Counted from the stretch's first letter, positions 16,567-25,447 are shown. The stretch: DNA of 64,000 bases from Cupriavidus sp. WKF15 (GCF_029278605.1 NZ_CP119573.1:496001-560000), one strand, 5' to 3'. Notes: a model not told the origin generated them from the sequence alone. Numbers and translations: made by a program.

Positions 16567-17478
16567 CTACGCGGCGAATTTTTCGATCAGGAAGTCCACG
16601 AAGGCACGTACGCGGCGCGTGACGTGGCGCGCGCTCGGATAGAGCAGCACGAACGGCCGCGTGCTGCCGCCATACGCCTGCAGCACTTCGACCAGCGCGC
16701 CATCGCGCAGGTCCTGCTCCACGACGAAGCGATACGTCTGGAACAGACCCGCGCCCGCGCGCGCCAGTGTCGCGCCGCCCAGCGCATCTTCAGACGTGCC
16801 GTAGGCACCGGTGGTCGGCACGTCGGTCTCCGCGCCATCCACCCGGAACGTCCACGGTATCTTGCGGCCACTGCTCGGCCGCACGAACTGGATGCATTCG
16901 TGCCGCAGCAGGTCGTCGAGCGTTTTCGGCGTTCCCGCACGCCGCAGATAGTCCGGCGTGGCCACCACCACCATCTCCGCATCTTCGAGCTTGCGCGCAA
17001 TCAGGTTCGAGTCGTCGGGCGCGCGCCCGCGCACGGCCAGGTCATAGGCGTCGTCGGCAAGATCGACGTTGCGGTTGCTGATGTGCACGTCGATTTCCAC
17101 GTCCGGATACATCGCGCGGAACGCGGGAAGGATCGGCAGGACCCGGTAATGCGCGTAGGGCGTGGGCAGGCTGATGCGCAGCAGGCCCGCCGGCGACGCC
17201 TGCTGGCCGCCGGCCAGACGCTCCGCTTCCACGAGCTGCGCCAGTGCGCGGCGGCTCTGCTCGAAGTACAGGCGCCCCGCCTCCGTCAACCGCACCTGCC
17301 GTGTGGTGCGCTCGAACAGGCGCACGCCCAGCCGCTCTTCGAGCCGGAACACGGTGCGGCTGACTGCCGGCGGCGTCACGCCGGCGGCAACCGCCGCCGC
17401 GCTGAAGCTGCCGAGTTCGGCGGCCAGGCAGAACAGCTCGATGGTGCCAAGCTGAAGGTCGTCGAACTGCCGCTTCAT
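16567..17478 (-). CDS. LysR-family transcriptional regulator
   Basis: The 303-residue protein has the winged-helix motif GSFSAAAVAAGVTPPAVSRT near residues 22-41. Its effector domain resembles those of regulators of oxidoreductase genes (LLRISLPTPYAHYRVLP, LAVRGRAPDDSNLIARKL). The frame opens at 17565; the ATG at 17478 gives the usual LysR start, but 17541 is possible and neither has a strong ribosome site. It is divergent from the SDR gene at 17761, its probable target. Confidence 0.85.
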   Translation of the reverse strand: MKRQFDDLQLGTIELFCLAAELGSFSAAAVAAGVTPPAVSRTVFRLEERLGVRLFERTTRQVRLTEAGRLYFEQSRRALAQLVEAERLAGGQQASPAGLLRISLPTPYAHYRVLPILPAFRAMYPDVEIDVHISNRNVDLADDAYDLAVRGRAPDDSNLIARKLEDAEMVVVATPDYLRRAGTPKTLDDLLRHECIQFVRPSSGRKIPWTFRVDGAETDVPTTGAYGTSEDALGGATLARAGAGLFQTYRFVVEQDLRDGALVEVLQAYGGSTRPFVLLYPSARHVTRRVRAFVDFLIEKFAA

Positions 17479-17760
17479 GTCGGAAAGTACCGGATGGGAT
17501 GCATCGTCGCTGCTCGGAAACAGGGTTCGAAACTGGATCATAGTCCCGGATGCCGCACATCGCACGCCCCTGCCGGCCGCGATACCAGTCGCGACACCGG
17601 CCGCCGCCGGGGCGCGGGTCCGCCGACTTGTTCCCGCGGCGCATAACTGTTTGGTCCCGGGCGCTATTCATCGGCCGCCGCCTTTCACCTAGATTTGGAT
17701 CCATCGGTCCCGTCGGTCCGATTGGCAAGTCAGCCAAGTCCATTTACGCAGAGGTTAGCA

Positions 17761-18471
17761 ATGAGTGCTTCACAGAAGGTTGCCGTCATTACAGGCGCAT
17801 CGCAGGGTATCGGTGCAGAGCTGGTCAAGGCCTATCGCGAGCGCGGCTATCGCGTCGTCGCGACGGCGCGCAGCATCCAGCCGTCGGACGATCCCGACAT
17901 CGTCAGCGTTGCCGGCGACATCGGCGACCGCGAAACCGCGCGCCGCGTGATCGCCGCCGCGCTGGAACGATTCGACCGCGTCGATACGCTCATCAACAAC
18001 GCCGGCATCTTCGTCGCCAAGCCCTTCACCAGCTATACGGACGAGGACTACGCCGCGGTGACCAGCGTGAACCTGTCCGGCTTCTTCCACATCACGCAGC
18101 TCGCCATCGCCGAGATGGAGAAGCGCCGCAGCGGCCATGTGGTCAGCATCTCGACCTCGCTCGTCGACCATGCGATCAGCGGCGTGCCATCGGTGCTGGC
18201 ATCGCTGACCAAGGGCGGCCTGAATGCCGCGACAAAGTCGCTGGCTATCGAGTATGCGAAGACCGGTATCCGCGTCAATGCCGTATCGCCGGGCATTATC
18301 AAGTCCCCGATGCACGCCCCCGAAACCCACGCCGCGCTCGGTTCGCTGCATCCGGTGGGCCGCATGGGCGAAATGCGCGACATCGCGGACGCCGTGCTCT
18401 ATCTCGAATCCGCCAGCTTCGTGACCGGCGAGATCCTGCACGTGGACGGCGGGCAAAGCGCCGGGCATTGA
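17761..18471 (+). CDS. SDR-fold protein lacking the catalytic tyrosine
   Basis: The 236-residue classical-size SDR has the cofactor motif TGASQGIG (11-18), NNAG (79-82), a serine-rich SISTS near 129-133 and the C-terminal VTGEILHVDGGQ. In the active-site motif Tyr-x3-Lys the lysine is Lys151 (LASLTKGG), but the tyrosine position is Ala147. Either a different residue acts as acid, or the protein is a non-catalytic NAD(P) binder. AGAGG precedes the ATG at 17761. It is divergent from a LysR gene and followed by a terminator. Confidence 0.85.
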   Translation: MSASQKVAVITGASQGIGAELVKAYRERGYRVVATARSIQPSDDPDIVSVAGDIGDRETARRVIAAALERFDRVDTLINNAGIFVAKPFTSYTDEDYAAVTSVNLSGFFHITQLAIAEMEKRRSGHVVSISTSLVDHAISGVPSVLASLTKGGLNAATKSLAIEYAKTGIRVNAVSPGIIKSPMHAPETHAALGSLHPVGRMGEMRDIADAVLYLESASFVTGEILHVDGGQSAGH

Positions 18472-18490
18472 GGCCGGCGTCAATCCCGCA

Positions 18491-18516
18491 GGGCGCCGCC
18501 ATGGCGGCGCCCTTTT
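18491..18516 (+). terminator. Rho-independent terminator of the SDR gene
   Basis: A perfect 10-bp stem (GGGCGCCGCC, 18491-18500, with GGCGGCGCCC, 18503-18512) has a 2-base nominal loop and is followed by TTTT on the plus strand. It starts 20 bases after the SDR stop codon. Confidence 0.8.
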
Positions 18517-18533
18517 CCTGAACGTTGGCGGGT

Positions 18534-19823
18534 CTAGCCGCCGCGACCACTGCCCCCGCCAATCCCCAGCCTGCGCACCAGCGGCCGCAACGTCAGCCCG
18601 TTGCAGGCAAGATTCGCCAGCACAAACCCCACCGCCACTGCAGATGCCAGGTGCCGCGCCTGCGGCGGAAGATAGGGAGCGCGCGCCGCGCACAGTGCCA
18701 GCACCAGCGTCACCGGCCCGCGCACCCCGCCCCACGTGATGACCAGCCGGTGCGCCCGCGGCAGCGGTGCGCACATGCCGATGCGGCTGAGCAGCGGCAG
18801 GCTGCACCCAAGTACCGCCCAGCGGCTGAGCAAGGCGGCAACCAGCACCGCCAGGATCAGGAAGAGATCCGGCACACGCAGGCTGCGCAGCATGCCCGGC
18901 ACATGCATCGCCGCCAGCAGGAACACCATCCCGGTCGCCATGCCCCCCAGATGGCGCCACAGATGGCGGAACATGTCATGCTCGTCCGGCGCACTGGAGC
19001 GCCGCAGCAGCGCCCCCGCGGTCAGCCCGGCCGCCACCACCGTCACCACGCCCGACACATGGAGCCACAGGTCGGCGATCGGATACAGCAGGTTCGGCAA
19101 GGCCAGCGACAAGGAGAAGCGAGACAGTGGCGCATGCGGAATGGCGCGGCATACGCGCGCCAGCAGCATGCCCGCCAGCGCGCCCAGCAAGCCGCCGGCC
19201 AGCAGCGAGCCGAACACGTCGCCGAGCACCGAGCCCGTCATGCACGCCTCAGGCTGGCCGGCGATGCGCGCGGTCAGGTGCGACGCCAGCGCGATGGCCG
19301 CCGCATCGTTCAACAGGCTTTCACCTTCGACCAGCCGCACCATGCGCGCCGGCACGCCGCTGCTGCGAAACAGCTCGATCACGGCGGAGGGATCGGTGGT
19401 ACTTACGATGGCGCCCACCAGCAGGCATACCGCCAGGCTCGCGCCGGTGACGAAGTGGGCTGTCAGGCCGACCAGCAGCGTCGCCGCGAACACCGCGCCG
19501 ATCGCCAGCACAAGGATGGGCAGGATGTCCCGCGCCAGGGCGCCGGCATCCGCCTCCAGCGCCGCCTGGAACAGGATGGGCGGCAGGAACAGCCAGAGAT
19601 AGCCAGCGGGCGCCAGCGCGGGCGACAGCAGCGGCTGGATCACCCGTGCCGTGAACGCCGGCGCGAGGTCGCCGGCAAGCAGAAAGGCCGTGCCGAGCAC
19701 CATGCCGGCAGCGGTACGCGTAAGAGCATCCGGCAGCCGCAGCCTGATGGCGGCGACGTTGCAGGCAGCGATCAGCGCCAGCAGGCATCCGATGCGCAGG
19801 GTCAGTTCGACAGAGACTTCCAT
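18534..19823 (-). CDS. CPA1-family cation/proton antiporter (Na+/H+ exchanger-like)
   Basis: The 429-residue membrane protein has about 12 hydrophobic helices. It carries the CPA1 core signatures: GAIVSTTDPSAVIELFRSSGVP (shortened here to its key DPSAV) near residue 140 and VEGESLLNDAAAIAL near 165, plus a late TWGGVRGPVTLVLAL helix near 370. The paired acidic residues in these helices carry cation and proton exchange in NhaP/NHE relatives. The C-terminal cytoplasmic domain is very short. The frame opens at 20519, but the ATG at 19823 gives the normal start. It is transcribed alone. Confidence 0.87.
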   Translation of the reverse strand: MEVSVELTLRIGCLLALIAACNVAAIRLRLPDALTRTAAGMVLGTAFLLAGDLAPAFTARVIQPLLSPALAPAGYLWLFLPPILFQAALEADAGALARDILPILVLAIGAVFAATLLVGLTAHFVTGASLAVCLLVGAIVSTTDPSAVIELFRSSGVPARMVRLVEGESLLNDAAAIALASHLTARIAGQPEACMTGSVLGDVFGSLLAGGLLGALAGMLLARVCRAIPHAPLSRFSLSLALPNLLYPIADLWLHVSGVVTVVAAGLTAGALLRRSSAPDEHDMFRHLWRHLGGMATGMVFLLAAMHVPGMLRSLRVPDLFLILAVLVAALLSRWAVLGCSLPLLSRIGMCAPLPRAHRLVITWGGVRGPVTLVLALCAARAPYLPPQARHLASAVAVGFVLANLACNGLTLRPLVRRLGIGGGSGRGG

Positions 19824-19940
19824 GGAGCAGGCATGAGCGTCGGTGCGACGTAGTCTGTCAGACCCGCCACGCTGGCCGCATGTTCGTGCCGATTCCGGAA
19901 ACGCATCATTCCGCCGCGCACGGTTGACGCCGCGCGCTGG

Positions 19941-19992
19941 CGGCGGGCCCATATGGCGAGGCGACTGAGCCGCCTGCCATGTGGGCCCGCCG
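19941..19992 (-). terminator. Large hairpin after small exported protein B
   Basis: Two 17-base arms (19941-19957 and 19976-19992) are complementary except for one T/G pair, which is a wobble in RNA. The loop holds an inner AGGCG/CGCCT stem. It begins 13 bases after the stop codon of small protein B on the minus strand. No T tract follows, so it may be a transcript-end stabiliser as much as a terminator. Confidence 0.6.
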
Positions 19993-20005
19993 GACGCCGC
20001 CCATG

Positions 20006-20347
20006 TCAGGCGTAGGCACCATCCAGGTACGGATCGGCCTGGCGTGCCGGCGGCGCCGAGACGCCGGTGCGGTCCATGCCGGCGAGCGTGCGCGCGCCAT
20101 CGGTGTACGGATCGCGGCGGTCCTCCACCGTGCGGGCACCTTCGGTGTAGGGGTCGCGTGACGACTGCACGGTGCGGGCGCCATCCGTGTACGGGCTGGG
20201 TGTCGCCTGCACCGAACGCGAACCGGCGGTGTAGGGGTCGGTCGCGCCCCCATAGGACAGCCCGGCTGCCTGCGCACTGGCGGCAGCGGCAGCACCGGCG
20301 ACAAGGGTAACGGCGAGGGCAAAGTGCTTGACGAAGTGAGTACGCAT
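20006..20347 (-). CDS. Small exported repeat protein, type B (DPYTDGAR repeats)
   Basis: I do not recognise a named family. The 113-residue product has a signal peptide with Ala-Gln-Ala cleavage near residue 27. It then has about five imperfect 13-residue units built on DPYT-x-GARTV: DPYTAGSRSV, PYTDGARTV, DPYTEGARTV, DPYTDGARTL and a final DPYLDGAYA. It is paralogous to the protein at 15377-15727. The shared upstream module, strong AAGGAAG ribosome site and strong terminal hairpin suggest a highly and conditionally expressed exported protein. The regularly spaced acidic, Tyr and Arg residues could bind cations or cell-wall polymers. Confidence 0.75.
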   Translation of the reverse strand: MRTHFVKHFALAVTLVAGAAAAASAQAAGLSYGGATDPYTAGSRSVQATPSPYTDGARTVQSSRDPYTEGARTVEDRRDPYTDGARTLAGMDRTGVSAPPARQADPYLDGAYA

Positions 20348-20425
20348 GATTGGCTTCCTTGAAAGATTGCGTTGAAGTCCGGGCTGCCGGGAGTCGCTTC
20401 GTTGCGGTCCACCGCCGGCCACGGA

Positions 20426-20523
20426 ACGTATTTAAGGAGACCGACGTATCGCGCCTGTAACGCGCGGGACGTGCTTCTGTCAGGGCTTGTATCGCCCCGT
20501 CGGCGTGATACAGACGCATACAA
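20426..20523 (-). promoter_or_regulatory. Shared 98-bp control module, copy B
   Basis: This is the second copy of the module seen at 15824-15921, with ACGTATTTAAGG, GTATCG, CTGTA, GTATCG, TGATACA and GCATACAA at the same offsets. The bases between these elements differ, so conservation is in the sites and their spacing and not in a recent duplication of the whole stretch. The module ends 79 bases before the start codon of small protein B. Confidence 0.75.
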
Positions 20524-20567
20524 GAAACCCGGTGAACTGCGGGTTCCTTGCTCGGACAGGCTCACCA

Positions 20568-20595
20568 CTTGACACTTGATACTTGACACTTGACA
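20568..20595 (+). repeat. Heptad tandem repeat carrying -35-like hexamers
   Basis: Four 7-bp units follow one another: CTTGACA, CTTGATA, CTTGACA, CTTGACA. Three contain a perfect TTGACA hexamer. The array lies 80-107 bases before the GTG start of the LysR gene at 20675. AT-rich candidates for a -10 element (TACAAT, TACTTA) follow at 20610-20620. Copy-number change would shift the -35 spacing in 7-bp steps. Confidence 0.75.
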
Positions 20596-20674
20596 CGAAG
20601 TTCTCAATTTACAATACTTATAAACCTTTCATTCTTTATTTGAGAACGACACCGCAAGCGTGTCGTGAGGCAGC

Positions 20675-21562
20675 GTGGAACTCGCAGAACTGGAAATCTT
20701 TCGGGCCGTGGCGCGCGAACAGAGCATCACACGGGCGGCGAAGACGCTTGCGCGCGTGCAGTCCAACGTCACCACCCGCGTCAAGCAGCTCGAGGAAAGC
20801 CTTGGCGTCGCCCTGTTCCAGCGCGACAGCAAGAAGATGATCCTGACGCCGGAAGGACAGCGGCTGCTCGGCTACGCGGAGCAGATGCTGGCGCTCGCGG
20901 AAGAAGCGCGGCAATCCATGCGCCTGAGCGCGCCGAGCGGCACGCTGCGGGTCGGATCCATGGAGAGTTCCGCCGCGACCTTGCTGCCCGGACCGCTTGG
21001 CGAGTTCCATGCCGCATGGCCGGACGTGGAGCTGAACCTGGCCACCGGTACGACGGGCTTCCTGGTGGATGCCGTGCTCGGCCACCGCCTCGACTGCGCG
21101 GTGGTTGCGCACCCGGGCACCGGCTCGCCGCAGCACATGGACATGGCGGAGCTTGGCGAGGGACTGGAGGGCGTGTTTCTTCGGACCGAAGAGCTGGTCC
21201 TGGTGCTGCCCGGCACCCACCCGAAAGTACGCGGCCCGCAGGACGTGACGCTGCGGCACCTGGCTGCGTTCTCGAAGGGCTGCACCTATCGCCGCTGCGC
21301 CGAGGACTGGCTCGAGCAAGGCGGCGAAGACCTGCGCCGCCGGCTGTCGGTGGTGGAGATGCCGTCGTACCACGCGATCCTGGCTTGTGTCAGCGCAGGA
21401 TCGGCCGTGGCGATCGTGCCGCGCGCGCTGCTGGCGCTGTACCCGAATGCCGCCGAATTCCAGACCGTGGCGGTACGCGCCGCGCACACCTTCCTGGTCA
21501 GGCGCGCCGGCTTCTCGACCTCGGCGTATGAAGCGTTCGTGCGCGAGTTGCGTCATGCCTGA
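20675..21562 (+). CDS. LysR-family transcriptional regulator
   Basis: The 295-residue protein starts with GTG preceded by GAGG. Its helix-turn-helix is at about 17-37 ([20 protein letters not shown]), a CysB/GltR-like variant in which the recognition helix reads QSNVT. The effector half begins at about residue 90 ([13 protein letters not shown]). It lies 56 bases upstream of the nitronate monooxygenase gene in the same direction and may regulate it, although the pair is not divergent as LysR targets often are. Confidence 0.87.
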   Translation: MELAELEIFRAVAREQSITRAAKTLARVQSNVTTRVKQLEESLGVALFQRDSKKMILTPEGQRLLGYAEQMLALAEEARQSMRLSAPSGTLRVGSMESSAATLLPGPLGEFHAAWPDVELNLATGTTGFLVDAVLGHRLDCAVVAHPGTGSPQHMDMAELGEGLEGVFLRTEELVLVLPGTHPKVRGPQDVTLRHLAAFSKGCTYRRCAEDWLEQGGEDLRRRLSVVEMPSYHAILACVSAGSAVAIVPRALLALYPNAAEFQTVAVRAAHTFLVRRAGFSTSAYEAFVRELRHA

Positions 21563-21618
21563 GCAGCGGCACCGCCAGTTCTGAATCCATCATCCGACCT
21601 CAACAGGGAATCATCGTC

Positions 21619-22737
21619 ATGGACACCACAACGCGTTCCGGCAATGGCCGCAACCTGCTTTCACTGCTCGGGATCACCACGCCGATCATCCAGGCGCCGA
21701 TGGCCGGCGTCAGCACGCCGGCCTTGGCCGCTGCCGTGTCGGAAGCAGGCGGACTCGGCTCGCTCGGCGTCGGCGCCATGGATGCGGACGGCGCGCGCAA
21801 GGCCATTCGCGAGACCCGCGCGCTGACGGGCAAGCCTTTCAATATCAACGTGTTCTGCCATGTTCCGGCAGTCGCGGATGCGGCGCGGGAAAAGGCCTGG
21901 CTCGACTATCTCGCGCCGCAGTTCGCCGAGCATGGCGTCACGGCCCCGGCAAGCTTGCGCGAGATCTACAAGACCTTTGTCACCGACGAAGCCATGTTCC
22001 AGATGCTGCTGGAAGAGAAGCCGGCGGTGGTGAGCTTCCATTTCGGGTTGCCGGCGCAGGAAAAGATCGATGCGCTGCACGCGGCGGGCATCGTGCTGCT
22101 GGCCAGCGCCACCTCGTTGCATGAAGCCCGCCAGATCGAAGCCGCTGGCCTTGATGCGATCATTGCGCAGGGAATCGAGGCCGGCGGTCACCGCGGTGTC
22201 TTTGAGCCGGCCGTCTACGACGAAGGCCTCGGCGCGTTTGCCCTGGTGCGCTTGCTGGCCCGGCACACGCGCCTGCCCGTGATTGCCGCCGGCGGCGTGA
22301 TGGACGGCGCCGGCATTGCCGCGGCGCTGGCGCTCGGGGCACAGGCCGCGCAGCTGGGCACGGCGTTTGTCGGCTGCGCGGAGTCCGCGGCCGACGCGGC
22401 CTACCGCGCAGCCTTCTCCGTGCAGCCGGCACGGCCGACCACGCTGACAAGCGCGATCTCCGGCCGCGCGGCGCGCGGGTTCACCAACCGCCTGACGGAA
22501 CTCGGCGAAGCGCCCGATGCTCCCGCCATCCCTGACTATCCGATCACGTATGACGCCGGCAAGGCCCTGCACAGCGCGGCCAAGGCGAAGGGCAACAGCG
22601 ACTACGCCGCGCAGTGGGCCGGCCAGGCGGCTTCGCTGGCACGACAGCTCCCCGCAGCGGAACTCGTCAGTCAGCTGAAGGCGGAACTGAAGGAAGCGAT
22701 TGCGCGGTTGAATGCCATGCAGGACATGCTGGCTTAG
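21619..22737 (+). CDS. Nitronate monooxygenase (2-nitropropane dioxygenase family)
   Basis: The 372-residue FMN barrel has the family segments [20 protein letters not shown] at the N terminus, [11 protein letters not shown] near 75, [14 protein letters not shown] near 180 with the conserved His, and [31 protein letters not shown], the FMN phosphate-binding region. Such enzymes oxidise toxic alkyl nitronates such as propionate-3-nitronate. The ATG follows AGGGA. The LysR gene upstream is the likely regulator. Confidence 0.9.
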   Translation: MDTTTRSGNGRNLLSLLGITTPIIQAPMAGVSTPALAAAVSEAGGLGSLGVGAMDADGARKAIRETRALTGKPFNINVFCHVPAVADAAREKAWLDYLAPQFAEHGVTAPASLREIYKTFVTDEAMFQMLLEEKPAVVSFHFGLPAQEKIDALHAAGIVLLASATSLHEARQIEAAGLDAIIAQGIEAGGHRGVFEPAVYDEGLGAFALVRLLARHTRLPVIAAGGVMDGAGIAAALALGAQAAQLGTAFVGCAESAADAAYRAAFSVQPARPTTLTSAISGRAARGFTNRLTELGEAPDAPAIPDYPITYDAGKALHSAAKAKGNSDYAAQWAGQAASLARQLPAAELVSQLKAELKEAIARLNAMQDMLA

Positions 22738-22771
22738 TCCGGCGCGAACAATCCATCGCAGGACCGCGCAT

Positions 22772-23299
22772 TCACGAGCCGGGCAGCCGATCCGGCTCGG
22801 CCCGCTGATCCAGCTCGATCTGCATGAATGCGAGGTCCAGCCATTTCCCGAACTTCGTCCCGACCTCCGGCAGCAAGCCAACCTGCCTGAAGCCAAGCTT
22901 TTCGTGCAGGCGGATGGAACTGGCGTTCTGCGCCTCGATGGCGGCCACCATGACGTGCTTGCCAAGGCCGCGCGCGCGCTCGATCAGCGCGATCAGGAGC
23001 GCTTCGGCGATGCCCTTGCGGCGCTGGTCCGAGCGGACATAGACCGAATGCTCCACGGTATGCCGGTAGCCATCGAATGCGCGCCAGTCGCCGAACGACG
23101 CATAGCCCACCACGCCGGCATCATCGTCGACCGCTACCAGCACGGGGTAGCCTGACTTGCGGCGCGCATCGAGCCATTCGATGCGATTCGCCGTATCCAC
23201 GGGGATCTCGTTCCATATCGCTGTCGTGTTGGCAACGGCGTCGTTGTAGATGACCGTGACCGCTGGCATGTCGTCAGGGCTTGCGTCGCGAATCTTCAT
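22772..23299 (-). CDS. GNAT acetyltransferase, phosphinothricin acetyltransferase-like
   Basis: The 175-residue protein has the GNAT acetyl-CoA loop, seen as VYVRSDQRRKGIAEALL (about 86-102). The N-terminal DMPAVTVIYNDAVANTTAIW segment, HVMVAAIEAQNASSIRLHEKLGF and GKWLDLAFMQIEL are typical of the Pat/Bar/MddA branch. These enzymes acetylate phosphinothricin, methionine sulfoximine or related amino acids. The ATG at 23299 follows GGAGAG; the longer frame upstream is not used because it runs into another gene remnant. Confidence 0.87.
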   Translation of the reverse strand: MKIRDASPDDMPAVTVIYNDAVANTTAIWNEIPVDTANRIEWLDARRKSGYPVLVAVDDDAGVVGYASFGDWRAFDGYRHTVEHSVYVRSDQRRKGIAEALLIALIERARGLGKHVMVAAIEAQNASSIRLHEKLGFRQVGLLPEVGTKFGKWLDLAFMQIELDQRAEPDRLPGS

Positions 23300-23323
23300 G
23301 TCGCTCTCCAAAGCTGTTTCTCT

Positions 23324-23626
23324 TATGATACCGATACCGAGACCGGCTATACGCGACGCGCCGTGTCGCCGCGCAGCGGCAGCATGCTCGAACTGGTGGA
23401 GGTCACGCTGCCCCCGAACGCGCGGGTCTCGTATCCGTCCTCGGCGTTCACATTCCTGCACCAGCAGATCTGGGTGCGCAACGGGTCGCTGGTGTTCGAA
23501 GAAGGCGCCATGACGCACGAACTCGAAGCGGGCGACTGCCTGCAACTTGGACCGCCGGCGCCATGTACCTTCTTCAATCCGGGAAGCAAGCCCTGCAGCT
23601 ATGTGGCGGCGCTGGTCCGACGCTAG
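23324..23626 (+). pseudogene. Remnant of a XRE/cupin-type transcriptional regulator (cupin half only)
   Basis: About 100 codons read as the C-terminal part of a helix-turn-helix plus cupin regulator. They begin with a DTDTETGYTRRAV segment that normally follows the DNA-binding domain. The cupin strands follow, with VTLPPNARVSYP, HQQIWVRNGSLVFEEG, LEAGDCLQLG and CTFFNPG. There is no start codon or DNA-binding domain upstream; the frame enters directly from the GNAT gene's start region. The 5' part has apparently been deleted. A GTG at 23363 could still give an 87-residue cupin. Confidence 0.65.
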
Positions 23627-23653
23627 CGGACGGCTTAAAGGGCCTAACGCTTC

Positions 23654-24097
23654 TTAGTCCAGCTGGCGCGCCATATAGTGAGTACGGTCCCCGAAGCTGC
23701 GCAGCAGGGCCAGCGACAATTGGGTCTCCCGTGCCAGGATGTCGATCGGGGTCAGGGTAAAGCCGTGCCGCGCGAAGAAGCCCGGATGCTCGTTCGTAAG
23801 CACCGTGGCATTCAGGCAGCCGCCGGATCGCGCTCTCATCAGCAGTGCGCTGACGATGTAGGTGGCCAGCCGCCTTCCCCGGAATTCAGGCAACACCGCA
23901 ACAGTGTGAATGGCGAACGTATGGCCGTACCGTTCCCCGTAAGCACAGCCAATGATCTGGCCATCAAGCTCCGCAACATGGGAAAGCCGACACGTGTCGC
24001 CGGCGGCGGAGAGGGTCAGGCCGCAGGTGGCCAGTACACCGGCGATTGCTTCCATGTCATGTTCCGTAGCGGCACGGAGGCGAACGTCTCTTATCAT
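23654..24097 (-). CDS. GNAT-family N-acetyltransferase
   Basis: The 147-residue protein has a single GNAT domain with acetyl-CoA loop residues in HTVAVLPEFRGRRLATYIVSALL and the C-terminal NEHPGFFARHGFTL. The layout resembles the N-acetylglutamate-type small acetyltransferases, but the substrate is unknown. An ATG at 24097 gives the normal start; a TTG at 24139 would add 14 residues. Ribosome sites are weak for both. Confidence 0.75.
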   Translation of the reverse strand: MIRDVRLRAATEHDMEAIAGVLATCGLTLSAAGDTCRLSHVAELDGQIIGCAYGERYGHTFAIHTVAVLPEFRGRRLATYIVSALLMRARSGGCLNATVLTNEHPGFFARHGFTLTPIDILARETQLSLALLRSFGDRTHYMARQLD

Positions 24098-24541
24098 TTT
24101 GAATGCTGCATTGTGATACTCGCCGACCTCAGTGAGCAAGCCGCGACGACTTCCGGCAACTATGCGTCGGTCCCAATGAGACTGTCATCACCCGAGTGAG
24201 TCGATTGTGCGGCGTACGGCACCGTGCAGGAACGTGCAGGGACCGGGAACTGTATTCATGTCCCGCGACGGCAACTGTGTGCTAGCGCCTCGCTCTGCTG
24301 CGCATAAAGTTTTTCCTGTCGCGGTGCACGAGCCCCGCAAGCTTCCTCCGCTTGCAGTCCTCCCTCCCTCACAGGACATCCCTCCACCCTGGGGCTCTCC
24401 CGCGACCCCTCGACGCACTCGAAGCGGTCGACATGCGCGACGTTCCACCGGCGCCCCTCGTCACGTGGAAACGGCTTCGCTCGCCCGGGTGGTCGCCCTA
24501 TACTGGCAGAGTCCGGTACCCTCAACCAATACATTGCGCAG
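24098..24541. other. Gene-free stretch upstream of fdhD
   Basis: About 440 bases separate the GNAT gene from fdhD. Several short open frames occur on both strands, but none has a recognisable domain or a good ribosome site. A purine-rich minus-strand stretch (about 24330-24400) stands out. I see no tRNA, convincing terminator or assignable riboswitch. It presumably holds the fdhD promoter. Confidence 0.5.
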
Positions 24542-25387
24542 ATGAAGGGTGACATGCCAGAAGCAGGCCTCGCGAACGGCATGACAGGCATGCCGGTCCA
24601 GCGAACGCTCGCCGTCAGGCGGTGGGTCCACGGCACCGTAACCGCCATGGATGATCAGTTGGCCGAAGAGGTTCCCGTCGCGCTCGAGTACAACGGGATC
24701 TCCCATGCGGTGATGCTGGCCACACCCGCGGATCTTGAAGACTTTGCGATCGGATTCAGCCTGACCGAAGGCATCGTCGGACGCGTCGGCGATATCTACG
24801 GCATCGACATGAAAGCCGCTGAGAGCGGCATCACGCTCAGGATCTCGATCGCCAGCGCGGCATTTGCCGAACTCAAGGCCAGACGCCGCGCGCTGGCCGG
24901 CCGCACCGGTTGCGGGCTGTGCGGGACCGAGTCGCTCGACCACGTCTTGCGCATACCGCCCCGCATCGAAAGCACGACCGTACTCCATCCGGCGGCGTTC
25001 GAGCGCGCCTTTTCCGAGCTTCACGCCAGCCAGGCCTTGCTTCACGACACGGGCGCAACGCATGCTGCCGCCTGGATGCGCGCCGACGGCGAGGTCACCA
25101 TCGTGCGCGAGGATGTCGGCCGCCATAACGCGCTGGACAAGCTTGCCGGGGCACTTGCCCGCAGCAACGAGGATCGGGCCAGCGGTGCGACGATCGTGAC
25201 GAGCCGCGCAAGCTACGAGATGGTCCTCAAGACCGCGTCGATCGGTACAGGAATCCTGGCGGCAGTATCCGGCCCGACCGGGCTGGCCGTGCGGCTGGCG
25301 GAAGCTGTCGGGGTTACTCTGGTCGGCTTCGTACGGAATGGAAGCCTGGTGGTCTATGCGCATCCGCAACGGTTGCGCTTCTTATAG
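24542..25387 (+). CDS. fdhD: FdhD sulfurtransferase for formate dehydrogenase maturation
   Basis: The 281-residue protein carries the FdhD signature CGLCG (Cys-Gly-Leu-Cys-Gly, near residues 122-126). These cysteines relay sulfur from a cysteine desulfurase to the molybdenum cofactor of formate dehydrogenases. Other conserved parts are EVPVALEYNG, DLEDFAIGFSLTEGI, REDVGRHNALDKL and TSRASYEMVLKTA. A second ATG at 24554 has a better-spaced AAGG and may be the true start. It lies 4 kb from the FdhF/YdeP molybdoenzyme gene, its likely client. Confidence 0.92.
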   Translation: MKGDMPEAGLANGMTGMPVQRTLAVRRWVHGTVTAMDDQLAEEVPVALEYNGISHAVMLATPADLEDFAIGFSLTEGIVGRVGDIYGIDMKAAESGITLRISIASAAFAELKARRRALAGRTGCGLCGTESLDHVLRIPPRIESTTVLHPAAFERAFSELHASQALLHDTGATHAAAWMRADGEVTIVREDVGRHNALDKLAGALARSNEDRASGATIVTSRASYEMVLKTASIGTGILAAVSGPTGLAVRLAEAVGVTLVGFVRNGSLVVYAHPQRLRFL

Positions 25388-25447
25388 CACCAGGCGTTGC
25401 CCGTATATCCGCTCCGTTGCGCGGCGGCATATCAGGTACCCGATGTC

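Noticed and set aside
24098..24541. Small genes on either strand in the fdhD upstream region
   Set aside because: The open frames there lack domains, ribosome sites and sensible codon use.
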